64,000 nt of DNA from Aphrocallistes beatrix (taxonomy: Eukaryota > Porifera > Hexactinellida > Sceptrulophora > Aphrocallistidae), in NCBI GenBank assembly GCA_963281255.1, contig OY725490.1:744001-808000 (forward strand). The letters are read 5' to 3'. Positions 35,223-48,300 of this stretch are shown piece after piece. Every line of letters starts with the position of its first letter. The first letter of the stretch is position 1. Below the pieces are notes generated by a model, which searched no databases, had not been told where the DNA came from, and was given only the letters and a program-made list of their open reading frames with translations. Position numbers and translations under genes: made by a program.

Positions 35223-38185
35223 TATATACAAGTATATATACACTACCTGGACAAAAGTATTCCACTACCACGAAAACCTCTATACAAATAGTATATTTAG
35301 TATATTTAATTTCAAAATTTACAGCCATTTTCTTGGTGCAGAAAGAGGTCAGAAGTCATGAACACCTGTAGAATACCACACATATAGAAGGAATTTAATT
35401 TAGTAATTATTTGTTTCCGCTGCGATACCCGCATGCGGATAAGCCTTATCTGCATGCAGATTTGGTGCTTGGACACCTACTAAGTTAGTTTATTGTATTT
35501 AAGGTTAACTGATAATGCATAGTCTTTGGGTGTCGGACACGCACTAAGCAAATCGGTGACCACACCTCATAATACGTGCGCCGGCCATGATCATCGCTTT
35601 GAACAGGTATTGTAAAATGACATTGATGATATTCTACGCAAATGTCCGTTTTATTAAGTGGTCATTAATGAGGTCCGACTGTAAGAGAGCTGATGTAGTA
35701 GTAAAATTCAAAATAAGAACTAGAATTCGAAATACCTACAACCTCAGCTATCAGAATAAGTAATAGTTTTCTAGCGTCGGAAAATCATATATTAAAAATA
35801 CTTTGGGGCACGCACTGATTGAACTTTGGAGCATGGCTGATTATTTCTAAGCAAATGTGCTGTTCATTGTAGTATTTCTGATAAATCTTTTCTGAAAAAT
35901 TAATATAACATCAAACTAATCTCTAAGTATGTAAGGGATTAATTGTTATCATAGCTATCAGAATTGATAGGTTGTGCCTAATGTGAAACATAGAATATCC
36001 TAGGCTTATCCCTCCCCGTCCCTTCTAAGTTTTAGTTGCAACCAATTTTCAGATATCCTGCAATAAACAGCAAATAATCTAAGAGACAATCAGTGGTTTT
36101 TTAATGGATCTGAGAAAGACTCAAATTGACAACAGCATAGAAAAATAGAATAAGTCAATGATGGTGAAGAGAAAAGAAAAAGTGAGCTTCAGATTCACTA
36201 CTCCTTGGGACCCATGTCCAAACAAGATTACAAAAATGTAGTGTACGAATAAAAAAAGTGGTTAGGCCATGGCCTTCCAGTCGCACTGCTTCATACTGTC
36301 ATGTGTATATATCCAAAAGAAATTGATTTACTTGGATGATAAATCGATATCAGATGGCTCTGCTCAATGACAACATTCCAATTTGAATAAGAATCAATGA
36401 CTAGAATCGATTGCATCAATTAGTAGGTAAATATTTTGGCTAAATAAGATGAATAATTTGCTATCAAACTTCATGAAATATAATTTTGGAACCTCAGCAT
36501 TTTCAAACAAAGGATTTTGCTCAATTATGGATATTTGATGGAGCCAACTGAACACTTGTATCTACATACTAAACCAATGAGTGATACCGTCACTGGTACG
36601 AGGCGAACTCAGTCTGTTTTGCTCCGGGAGCAGCGCTCTCGCTTGATTATTTTGAAAATTCCTTGGATTTCTTATCCACTTATTCTTATCTTTCCCTTTT
36701 GATTTCATTGGGCAAGTTTCTAAAATATTATGCCACATATACTTGAGTATCCTTGAGCACTCCAATACAATTGCAAAAAATGTCCTATGGGATCTATATT
36801 CATGATCTTTAAAGAAAAATGATTGTTTAGAATCTATAATGTCGCTATTTTATTCGTTTATCGGAATTGATTGAATAATTGGCAGGTCATAGAGATATAA
36901 AAATTGTCATGTAAGGGCCAAATGCTGAACTTAATATTAACCTCTAAGATCTAAGCGAAATTGTCACAACTCTGCAAACAAATGGGAAATCATTTCACAC
37001 TCCTTCTATGCAATATACTACATGGCTTCACTCTCACAATAGAAATTATTGTATGCCACTGCCATAAACTAGTATTGTTATAAAAATTCAAAGCAATAAC
37101 TAATATAGATATCTACATTTTTATCGTGGTTTATAGCGACAAAAACATTTTAGTGCACATTTTCACACATTTATATACATTTTAACATCATTAGATGAAA
37201 TTTGAAAAATATGCTGGAGACCATTTCCCAATCGTTGACATGGGGTTATTAGGTGCATAGATTTTGTATAGCATATTTTCGAATCTATTGATAAAATGTT
37301 TGCATACTTTTGTTTATAATAGATGCATAAAGCGAAGAAATTAAAAAGATGTGCTAGACATTTACTTTCAAATGTTGAGATGAAAATTGTTATTGTGTCG
37401 ATTTCGAAATTAAATTTCCAGTCTTTATGATCAATTATCTGTTTATTTACCATATATAGTATACTATATCAAAGAAACAAATCTTAAGACTGTAATAGAA
37501 ACTGTCTTTCAATCATTGACCTGCTGTTTTACAATAGAATTATAAAATAAGCAAATTTGAAATGGATTAGTGAAAATAATCAATATTTTCACCCATAGGG
37601 ACTTCTGAGTTGGTTTACATTCCCAGACGCCCGCAGCCGCAGGCCAGCTACATACCCACGCCACACAAATGCGCAAAGCGGGCTTATCCTAGAAAAGGCA
37701 ATATAACTGATATTTAGGATGAAATATGGTATTCACCAAGGGCGTTGCACGTCAGTCAAAGGTGATCCGACCCTTCGTATAGCAAAACTGCACTAAAAAT
37801 GGACCATCGCTCATTATTTTTCATAACAGCAAAAAGTGGTCAGTACTGGTTAGATTACTTTGTTGGTCAATTACTCATAACGATACTTTTTGTGAAAGAT
37901 TCTAGTTTTAATATTACCATTATGAGAATTCAGATTTGCTGATTGCGTTGTATGATATTGTATGACACTCTTGTATCTATATTGACCTTTGATAGAAGTT
38001 AATACTATTTAATATGAATGCATTTATAATCCTGCAAAACGAGACAGATTGGCGACAGGAAGATTTAATGTTAGTTACCAAACGAGTCTTATTAATTGAA
38101 ATTTTATAATATTACTATGATGTTTCAGTATTGTAGCATAATATCGTACTGTAAGGATGTTTAGTTTCTTACAATTCGTTTCAAG
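35223..38185. other. Intergenic stretch, inverted copy of 17830-20029 in part
   Basis: It begins with CACTACCTGGACAAAAGTATT, resembling a Tc1-type end without its partner. The block 36390-36640 repeats sequence near 17900 and 40300, and 37130-37530 is a diverged type II repeat. No gene is seen. Confidence 0.4.
36535..36625 (-). promoter_or_regulatory. Partial promoter-like block (reverse), no TATA found
   Basis: Read on the minus strand it carries the TCACTCATTGGTTTAG-like part of the shared block, but the TATA-proximal half is missing. Its orientation would suit gene C, yet no signal exon is found between it and gene C. Confidence 0.35.
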
Positions 38186-38409
38186 CATAGCCTACTACAT
38201 ACAGGCCATTTCCTATTTTAGACCAGGGATAAGATAAAGTCGAGTTTTTAATACAATGAAATTTAACACAATATCATTTTGATATATTTAATATCATGTA
38301 ATTATACATCCTCTACCCCACAATAATGGTATTACTGACTGCTGGCATAATTTAGTTGACGGACAAGGAATACTACATAAATATATAGGTGTATATATAT
38401 ATACATATA

Positions 38410-39113
38410 TTAATTAGAGGTAAGTTTAAGTATCTTCCTTTGAGTATCTTTGGGACAAGAGGTGGTAGAAGTAATATTCTTGGCCTTGTTGTTGAGTAAA
38501 CAGTTACTTGAAGTCATTAAAATACAACGTAGCATATCTTTTCCGTCAATACAGCAATCAGTACTCTCAAAAGCCCAATCCTCACATTCTTCATCTTCAA
38601 TTTTTAGAATAGCCAACTGAGCCTCATCCAAATGCTCCAGGTGCGTATCGAAACTAGGCGAGTGGACACATGTGTCATCAACAAATGCCTGTACATTCGG
38701 ACACCCTCGTAGAGCCTGGTCTACCGCTCGCTGATAGGTAGCCTGTGAGTTTGACAATCCAAAAGGCATGCGGTTGAATTCAAACTGGCCGCGCGTTGAA
38801 ACAAGTTCCATTTAACTGGTACCACAACCGCCGTCTCATGTACAACACTATGCTGCGTCGTGGCCTGAAATACCCCTCTTCGACTTCGTGTATGTGGGCA
38901 ATAGCGAACCTCGTATCCTCTTTCGCCACATTTCGCACAGTGCCGTTCCGGGCATTGGGCCATAAAGTGCCTGTCCGAGTCGCAAATAAAGCACCGACCC
39001 TTCTTAGGGAATTGGCTTGCCGGATATTTCCTTGTAGGTCCATCCCGCCTCCCCATTGCCCCTTTGCTGCGTGGCGCATCCTTATATGTATAGAAACAGT
39101 TGAGAGCTAACAT
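38410..39113 (-). pseudogene. Ty3/gypsy-like gag zinc knuckle and RT fragment
   Basis: Minus strand, two overlapping frames. The upstream frame (39113 to 38721) has one full zinc knuckle (CFICDSDRHFMAQC, CX2CX4HX4C) and a second with Tyr for His (CAKCGERGYEVRYC). The other frame (38811 to 38410) has reverse-transcriptase palm motifs FNRMPFGLSNSQATYQ and AFVDDTCVHS (the xVDD catalytic box). Protease and most of RT are missing and the frame switches at the junction near 38811. It then runs into unrelated sequence ending with a Ser/Thr-rich tail. It is a captured remnant, not an active polymerase. Whether it is transcribed is unknown. Confidence 0.7.
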
Positions 39114-39219
39114 TCAAGAACAAATACAACGTAAAAGTAAAAAGGAACCATATAGCAGAGAAAGAAAATAGCCATAACATTGATATATAATTTATTGGAA
39201 CGTAGACTAGTTTCATATA

Positions 39220-39393
39220 CAGTCGACTCTCGTTAGTACGTACACCAAGGGACCATCAAAATATGTACGTCTTATCCGGAGTTCGTACTAACCAAAGTAT
39301 TTTGTATGTACTTTAGTATGTAGGGGATTTTTAAAGTGTACTTCTTATCCGGAGCTACGTCTTATCCGTGTTCGTACTAACGAGAGTCTACTG
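39220..39393. mobile_element. TA-flanked MITE (CAGTCGACTCTCGTTAG)
   Basis: Ends CAGTCGACTCTCGTTAGTAC and GTACTAACGAGAGTCTACTG with TA on both sides. CTTATCCGGAG words repeat inside. It is of pogo-like type and nested in the gag/RT-bearing element. Confidence 0.75.
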
Positions 39394-39595
39394 TAGTTGC
39401 ATCAAACAAATGATGAATTAGATTAGGAACAAAAATTATTTATTCATATTATGGGTGCGTAAGAAAATCCACTTTATCTTATCCCTGGTACCATGGAAAA
39501 TTGTTCAGTGAAAAGGCCTTATTGTAGTAGGCTATGTTTCAAGCTATTAGTATGTGCAAATAAAGTTGTTTATTTGGTTTTTAATATGTTGTCGT

Positions 39596-39984
39596 CAGTG
39601 GCGGCGCCAGGGGGGCCAGGGGGGCACGTGCTTATTCACTATATTCACATATTCACAGTTCAATATATTCACGCAGTGTCATGGACGATGACAGGCTGGG
39701 AGACCTTGGAACTTTATCAATAAACAGAGAAAGATCGTCCCGAATCAACATGGAGGACATCGTGGATGACTTCGCAAAACTAGGAAATCGTAGAATCGCA
39801 CTTATATAAGTACGTATTTATAATTTCATACAAATATAAATAAATCAATTGCTGCTACAAATGTCTTTAATGATTAGTTCTCATTGACGGATAATCTGTA
39901 CCCAAAAAATGTTGGTGCCCCACTGGAAATGATTTGTGCCCCCAAGGTGCCCCCCCCAGTGGCGGCGTCCTGGCGCCGCCTCTG
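39596..39984. mobile_element. hAT-like element CAGTGGCGGCGCCAG
   Basis: Ends CAGTGGCGGCGCCAG and CTGGCGCCGCCTCTG are flanked by GTTGTCGT (39588-39595) and GTCGTCGT (39985-39992), matching at 7 of 8 bases. GGGGGCAC and GTGCCCCC words face each other inside. Confidence 0.8.
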
Positions 39985-40954
39985 GTCGTCGTTATTGGTA
40001 ATAAATCTGTTTATGATTTGTCCCAACGTTGAATGGAAAAGTGAAAGAGATTGTGACATGGTGTGGTGTAGGGAAGAAGAGTGTTGAATTTTAGGATCTG
40101 TCGTAAGGTATCGAATAACTCCGAATTAGTATTTTCGTGCAACCAAAATAATTGAAATTATTTGAATAAAAAATCGAAATCAGATGGTTCTACTCAATTA
40201 AACTTTGCAACTTGGATGGGAATAACTGAATAGAATCGATTGCATAAATTAGTGAGTAAATACTTTAGCTAGATAAGATGAATCAATTAGCTATGAAATA
40301 TCATAAAGTATAAAATTGGCTCCTCAGCATTTTTCAAAATGGAGTTTCTCAATTATGCATATTTAATGGCAAAATTGGAATGAAGGTATTTGGCAATCTG
40401 ATGATACTATCTGCATAATTAATGCATCATGGCATCATCAAATTTCATTGAATATGCTCTACCTTATCTTCAGTTGATGTACATTACTATTTGAAACAGC
40501 ACTGACTTTTCAAGAACTAGATATGTCTACCTTCACTTCTCCATTTTAAACTTAGACATTTAGTGCATCTCCTAGTATAGGAGATGTCCTATGTCTTGTT
40601 CGGTGTGTACGATTAAACGTATAATCACTTCTAAAATTGAAATCTGTTTGCTTGGAGTGAAAACTGCTGACCATTGAAATTGCAAGGTTTTAATACTACT
40701 GCTGGCTTAGAAATGTCCGACCAATAAAGATTTAAACTTAACCCAATAAATATAAATAAAGCATGAGGTTATTCACCCCGACCGGCTGGTGTATAAACTG
40801 AATCAACATTTTATTAGAGAGAATTAATTAACGCTAAAGTATTTTAGAAACTTGTTCGATTGAAATCAAACTTAAAGAGAAAGATAAGAATAGGTAGATA
40901 AATAATCCAAGGAATTTTCAAAATAATCAAACAAAAGCAGCTACTCCAGGCTCA

Positions 40955-41215
40955 AAATATACTGAGTTGTCCTCGTATCACTGACGGCATACTCATTGGT
41001 TTAGCATGTAGATACAAGTGTTGAGTTGGCTCTGATTTGTCTGCAATCCATATGAGCGCATTGCGATAACATGTTTGATCATGTGCAGATAAGCAATCGT
41101 AATTCATGCGTCCTTGTTTTTCAATATATGCCACATGGTCAATTTTGCAAGCGCTATCTCAACTTGTGAAAGTTCTCAAATCCATAAAGTCTGTATAAAA
41201 GAATCATTTGCTGTT
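40955..41215 (+). promoter_or_regulatory. Promoter-like block of gene E with TATA box
   Basis: It shares CTCATTGGTTTAGCAT and AACTTGTGAAAGTTCTC with the block of gene A. TATAAAAG starts at 41194. The first coding exon is at 42330, so a 5' UTR intron or the insertion of the MITE at 41778-41950 must lie between. Confidence 0.5.
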
Positions 41216-41777
41216 ATTATACATTAATTTATATGATCTATTGATAATACTACTTAGTAAATATCATTGAAAGATGAAATTTATATTTAGCTTCCATATA
41301 ACTATTTTGTTCCAATTAATAACATATCAGGAATACAAAAATGCCAATGAAGTACGAGTAAGGAATCTTGTGAACCACTTTCTAATGTGTAATCCTCCGA
41401 GATGCGACATCTTTGGGAGTAGATGTTTGTCCTTAAACTATAATGATCAAAGAATCCCCCGGATTGTGAATATACCACATCATTAATAATATTGAATGAG
41501 TAAAAGTTTAGTCCCAACTATGTACCATTTTTTGTAAAGATAATAAGTAAATTCCATAAGAAATGTTCACATTAATAGCTTATCAAGAATGGGAAAATGC
41601 CAGAGGAATGAGTGAAAAATTAGTGAACGACTCTTTTAATCTCTAATTCCCAAGAAGTTGCATCGTTGAGGGCATATACTTGTATGGAATCTCAGAGGTT
41701 TTCAAATCTTGGAAGTCCTCCCAAATAACCTTACTATTAAAACTCGATTAATGTGTGTGTATATACGTATATATATA

Positions 41778-41947
41778 CAGTCGACTCCGCTTAATAGAGT
41801 CACATCGGTCAGAGGGTATTTTGACCCGATTAAGCGGAGAACCCTATTAACCGAAAATATTTTTGTATTAGCTTCTATGTGTGAGAGCTATTCTGGTCCT
41901 ACCAAAAGTGACCCGATTAAGCGGCTGACCCAATTAAGCGGAGTCGA

Positions 41948-41950
<3 letters not shown>
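41778..41950. mobile_element. TA-flanked MITE (CAGTCGACTCCGCTTAAT)
   Basis: Ends CAGTCGACTCCGCTTAAT and ATTAAGCGGAGTCGACTG with TA flanks. Relatives lie at 62408-62561 and 63276-63433, with a fragment near 12316-12370. Confidence 0.8.

Positions 41951-41998
<48 letters not shown>
41951..41998. repeat. (TA)n microsatellite
   Basis: About 23 TA units, directly abutting the MITE. Confidence 0.85.
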
Positions 41999-42000
<2 letters not shown>

Positions 42001-42329
42001 ACGAATTGATTGAAGAAACTGCGAGGCGCAGAAAGCTGATTTTTGGCATGTCGGAGTCTTTTGGCTATGGCTCCAGTAAGTTAGCATCTAACATGTTCTA
42101 AAAGCATTTGGGTTAGAATTTAAAATAAAGCAAGGGAGGCTCAAAGAAAGATTGCGTTTCCATTTTTTTGGACCACCCGGTAATTAAATATTTTAGTCTG
42201 TGGTAGAAATTGAGTTCAAAGATATTCCGAGATGGTCCCGACCAGTCCCAGAAACTAGAATGAACTAAATGATTTATTCTTAGACTATTTCTATAGCTAT
42301 ACAGTTATCACAGGAAGTGCACAATAATA

Positions 42330-45300
42330 ATGGACAAATCATTACAGAATATTCCTTACTCATTCAAACGTTTCTGGATATCAATTTTCCTCATCTCAGG
42401 CTTGACGCTCTACGTTCAAGGTAACCTACTGCTAAAAAATTTTGTCCACTCTATGCTACATTCCTTAAAACAAGGATCGCGCATCTGAAGTGCCGCTCTC
42501 TAGAGCTCGCTACTTCAATTTCTGTGCATAGGCGTAGGCTAGAGGAAGGTTAATAGGGCCATTACTCTACCAATAATTTCTCAAAGGCTATTTTATTCTA
42601 TTAACCAAAAGTATACCTCCCGTGGTGTATATTATTAAAATGCAAGTAGTAGCATAATAATTGTAGTTCTTATTGTCCCATAATTGTACTTTAACTACTT
42701 TATAATTATGGATATTTCTCCACAAATCGAATTATACACTGCATTTGAGCCTAAGGACCTGTCACAAAAAAGATGGTCGGGGGGGACCAATTTTGGCAGG
42801 CTAAAACTGGTCCCCCCCATGCCAAAACTGGTCCGGGTTAAATTTTGTGTCATTTAATTACGTACACTAAAGTAGTCCTCTCCTCATAGGATGTGATGAC
42901 ATTACAATCACTCTAGGAGGTCTCTATTAATAGGGAGTCTATTCAATACATGCCAACTGCCCGTTTTTTTTTTCTACAAGTATGTAGAAGTTTTACTATT
43001 GCGTCCCGCCATGTCCCGCAAACTTCAATGCTGCGCCCCGCTTTTATCATGGCTCAAGAGAAAAAATGTCTGTCGGTAGACCGATAGTGCAGCTGACTTG
43101 GCACGTGAGATATGAACATTGTAATACATCGGGACTACTAAATTTTTGAAAACTCAAATTTCGCAGCGTACGGAGACACATACATATATATGGACGGATA
43201 TGGTACACCGTCCTTGCCATAGGGACATATCTCTGCAGAAACTGCACTAAAAATGGTCCACCGGACTAGATTTTGCAGCCAAAACTGGTCCGGGTGAGCA
43301 AATTTAGTTAGGGGGACCAAATTTAGTCAGGGGGGACCAATTTTGACTACCAAAACTGGTCCCCCGGACCAATTTTTGCCTGACAGACCCTTCATTCATG
43401 CATTCCCTTCATGCGTTCATAAAACTTTTGCATACCACAAAACTCAAGCGCGGAGACCTAAATTATTTATGCAATATCTCTGATTGTTTCAACAGATTAT
43501 ATTCTAATTAAACTATTTTCGAAAATATACTATGTGGAAATTACTCAGTACAATTGTATCCATTTTTATGCAAAAGAATATATATCCTTACCTTTAAAAC
43601 ATGATTAATCTGTATATATGCATCAGAGTGGACCATGGGTCACTGGGTCATGGGTCATGGGTCACTTGGGTCACATAAATCGCTGGGTCAGCTGGGTCAT
43701 GGGTCACGACCTCTTGACCCAGTGACCCAGGTGACCCAGTGACCCAGTGACCCAGTGACCCAGTCACTGGGTCACTGGGTCACTGGGTCACTGGATTACA
43801 GGGTCATGGGTCACTAGGTCACTGGATTACAGGGTCATGGGTCACTGGGTCACTGGATTACAGGGTCATGGGTCACATGGGCCACATAAATCGATGGATC
43901 ATCTCTGTAGTTTTAGAAGGTTATAAGAATAAATTAATTGGTTAACATCATTTACTTGTATGTGTTGTGTTAAACTAGTCTGGGTCACTGTGTCACGTAC
44001 TGGGTCACTGGGTCACATACTGGGTCACTGGATCACGTACTGGGTCACTGGGTCATGGGTCACTGGGTCATGGGTCACGCATGCAATGGGTCAGATGGGT
44101 CATGGGTCACTGTAAGTGACCCATGGTCCACTCTGATATGCATATCTATATAAAAAATTGATTGAAGAAACTGCTCGGCATAGAAAGCGGATTTTTGCAT
44201 GTTGGAGTCTTTTGGCTATGCTCCACTAAGTTCTGACTTCAGACATTAATGTTAGTACAACAGGGAATTATGACGTCATTGTAACCTCTTTTGTAATTAG
44301 AAATTTCAGCTTTTCGACTATAACAAAGCCATTTATAAAACGCTTTACATATGGCGCAACTATCAACAAGAAATGCTTACTCATCATTCTGTTATGACGT
44401 CGTCATTTCGCATCAAAATTTGAAAAATTGTCAAATTTTGTGATTTTCGGGTGATATCAATTATAACAAAATATGGCGGACGCAAAGTGTTCGCCAGCCG
44501 CGCAGTTAAGCAAGCGAAGAGTGCTTGTAATTTTTAAAATGTGAACTTTGTGGTTCCAAATTTATATTACTTTCAGGATTAATTATTTAATATTAAACAA
44601 ATTCCTTTGATCATGAACCTAATTTTTCTTCTCCGGTTCTGAATTCACGATTAACCATAGATGAGTGACATTATTTTAGTAGAAAATCTGAAAACAATTA
44701 GCCGTTTCTATGTAATCAACTGGCGCATGCAAGTTGACTCTGCGGACATGTAGTGTCCGCAAGGCGCGCAGCACAAGCAAGCGAAGCATGCTTGTTATCA
44801 CTAAAATATCAGGATATTTACGAATTAAGCTCCTTTTCATTACGTAGGCCCATTCTTTAGACGGAAGTTATATCTGCATTGCTCATTTTTTTAGGGTATT
44901 TATCTATGTATTTGTATGCACATATCAACACTTTTGAGAATAATGAATATTGTCAGTCAATTAACCGATCTTAATACTATTTCTGTTCATTTCTAGGTAG
45001 TGCTACATCCGATCAGATTCCTGCATATGCTTGCACAGGAGACACGGTTGTTATAAAATACGAATTAGCACTTGATGAGCCGGATCAATATGAATTTGAT
45101 TTTCCACGAAGGGGAACCTTCTGCATTGAATTTACTGAAATCGAAGAATCTCAATTCGGTACAAATTATTTGGTCAATGGAATAAATCTGCTACGAGTTA
45201 CTGCCTCTTTCGATCCAGCAAACAATGGAGAGATTGTGAGGGCCAACCTTACCATAGTCAACTTCACAACTTCAGATGGTCTTTTGGATTTTGGCTTTTC

Positions 45301-48300
45301 TCATTCGTATAATGATCGTGGCGTATCTTCCGAAACATATTATGAAGCAATAGGGTATATAATATTTGAAACAGGTCTGTTACTCGTTGAATTATTAAAT
45401 TAAAGAAAGTTTTACCATAGCCTACCTAAGTCAGATTTCACAGTAGAATGTTAATTTTGTACCAGGGATACGGTCGAAGCCGATTAAATAAATACAGGAT
45501 TACCCTAAAATCGTCAAGCATGCAGAATGTACTTTAAGATTGTATTGCAGGCATATATAAATTAGGGTGTTTAAATACCCATATCCTAGCCACTAAACAC
45601 AAGGATTCGAAATAATATGAGCTATGAAAACATCCAAAGGATTGTGAATTTGTTATTAAATCAAGCATTAACTAGACAAACTTCAAACACTCAATCTTCC
45701 CTCAAACAAATTATCCTTTTGAATTTAATTGGTAAAATCTGTCCATTTGAAATCAGACCAACCTTAACGGTTGGTACGGTCCAAGAAATAGAGTCGTGAG
45801 AAAAGTAATTTAAAAAAGAATGATAATATACTACAAGAGCCATAAGGTTTTCTAAGTATACCAAACTATGGATGAATTGGATAAATCTACAATAATAATA
45901 GATACATCAAAGGCATCGTCATTATCCATGATTAGTAAGCATTATATTTAGTCACAAGCGCTCTTCGTTTGCTTTCGCTGCGCGGCTTGCGGACACTGTG
46001 TGTCCGCAGAGTAGCCCTGCGGGCGCCTGGAGTTATTTAATCTAACCTATTTTGGGATTTTTTTGCTTTATATAAATATTGTAAGCAAAAGTTAACGAAT
46101 AATTTCACATATGGATCCGAAAATATAATATTCTAAATCTACACTACTAAAAACCCCAAGTCAACGGTTGAAAGCTGGTCTCTAGCCTATTTTTAAAATT
46201 TGTTTACTTTATTTATCTATTGTAAACAAAAGTAAACAAATTAATTATCAAATTTACCCCAAAAATACTATATTCGAAATCTACACCCCTGAAAACCCCA
46301 TGTCAACCGTTGAAAGCAAGTTTATAGTATATTTTTGAGATTTGTTTACTTTATGTATCTAATGCAAACAAAAGTAAACAAATAATTTATCTTAGAGATT
46401 TGAAAATATGATATTCGAAATCTACACCCCCTAAAAACCCCATGTCACCTGTTGGAAGCTAGTCTCTAGCATATTTTTCAAAATTCGTCAAATGGTGTGA
46501 AACTATGTATATAAAGATGTGAAAATGTGCACATAATCTTTTTTATTGCTATACATTATGATGCATTTAAGGTATCAAACATAAGTTGTGGCTTTGAAGT
46601 ATTAATAACAATGACAATCTATTGTAGATTTCTATTGTGATAGTGTAGTCCTATATTTTGTATAGAAAAGGTGTGAAAATTGTGTTCCAGTTTTTTTGTA
46701 GAGGTGATAAAATTTCGCTTAGATCTTAGAACTTAATCGTAGCCATATCATTTGACACCTACATGCTAATTTTATATTCCTACGACTTGCCAATTCTTCA
46801 ATCAATTCGGACAAACCCACAAAAAAAAGTCCTAGCGTTTTGATATATAAGCTATCACCAATTAAGCCAAACTGATATGTTTTTGTACTATTATTACTCT
46901 CTAATCTACTAATACACATCTAGACATATATCAAACAGAATTCCTGAGCCGAAAATTGCCCAGCAAATCATTGTCTGGTTGATTTGAGAATTAACCTGGC
47001 ATCAGATGAGGTCACAATTTACCTTTGCGAATATGAATTTTCTACTTTGAATAGTTTTCTAGCTATAAGTAGAAGAATAAAAAATGATAATTTTTGTAGA
47101 TTTGAAAGTTAAAGAGTTTGGCGCAACTCTTCATTTGGTATTTCATCTTTACAATAATTTCAATGCTCTCTCTCCAAAACGCTTGCCCTGAGAGGGAATA
47201 CGGTCAAACACCAACACTCATTTTAGAACTGTGCGCCTATACTACTTGCATATAGGACCATAGATTCTATAGAATAGTATAGGAAGCCTACTTCTGAAGG
47301 TGTACAAGTATCATGACATGCATTATTAAAAAATTCTTCGGAAAGAAAACCATTTTACATTCTAACGATGAACTATATTAATTTCTCATAAATGAGAAGT
47401 TCATTTCAATGTCTATAATGATCAGCTACAATATTTGTATTATTCATATGAAGTTCTCTCCTTCTAGTTGCTCCTAGTGCTGTTACTATTCTGGAGACTA
47501 GTGCTAACTTTTTCAACTCTACAACTTGTGAGAGTGCGATATCTCTATTTTGGACTGATTCGCAGCAGTCCGATGCTACAGCAAGCAGCTACCTTGTATA
47601 TTTAAATGGAGCTGAAGTTGGTAGAACTAGTGCTCCCGTCATTTTCTTTCTTGATGTAAGAACTCTACAGCTAGAATTTCAGTATATATATTCTGTGTCT
47701 GCTGCTAACTGTAACGGGATATCTCCTCAACTAAGTACTATCTTGAATATTGAAAGTGAGTTTGTTGATCTATATTTTTATGTAGTATTCTATGTAGAAT
47801 GTCAAAATTGATTGGCTAGCATAATCCTAAAATATTAAGTCTAAATATTCATTTAAATTTCTTAATATCGACAGCATAATACATATTTATATAGTTTTCC
47901 AGCAATTTAATTCATTCGCATTACTGACACGTAATTACAAGTGTCCTTGAAAAGATATATATTGGGAGTATAGATTCCACGCAGTAAACAGTGAAAATCC
48001 TATATATTTATGCGATCTTTTTTCCAATTTAAAAAATTGGCAACTTGAGCCGTAATAAACGCGGAACGCGTGGTTAAAGTTCCTGGACATGGCTGAAAGT
48101 GATAGAATAGTTTTGTACGCAAATGGAATTAGAAAAATGGGCATGGTTTTCATCAAAATGCATGCAAAAACGTGTCCCTCGAGAGAATTAGCCGAATAAA
48201 AGAGTGAAAAAGACGGAACTTCCCCGCTAAAACCGGGGCAGTTGGCATTAATGCCATACAACTAGGTTGCAATCATATTTTGCAACCTGGATTATTTTCT

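Larger units (their letters stand above)
38186..39536. mobile_element. CATAGCC TIR element carrying gag/RT fragments, 7-bp TSD
   Basis: The ends CATAGCCTACTAC and GTAGTAGGCTATG are inverted copies and similarity extends about 60 bases (to a CCAGGGATAAGATAAAGT word). TTTCAAG flanks both sides (38179-38185 and 39537-39543). The termini match the palindromic elements 1 and 2, but the interior holds coding fragments and a nested MITE instead of long arms. Confidence 0.8.

Noticed and set aside
35223-35260. Possible second Tc1-type terminus
   Set aside because: CACTACCTGGACAAAAG resembles a Tc1-like end, but no facing partner was found nearby, so no element is claimed.
38796-39110. Plus-strand frame of 104 codons
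   Set aside because: It is antisense to the zinc-knuckle frame, which has clear CX2CX4HX4C evidence on the minus strand.
41709-42101. 130-codon frame containing IYIYIYIY
   Set aside because: It is produced by the TA microsatellite and flanking MITE.
43627-44135. CRISPR-like array of short repeats
   Set aside because: Units are contiguous or in both orientations without unique spacers, and the ends and 8-bp duplication show a DNA transposon; the genome is eukaryotic.
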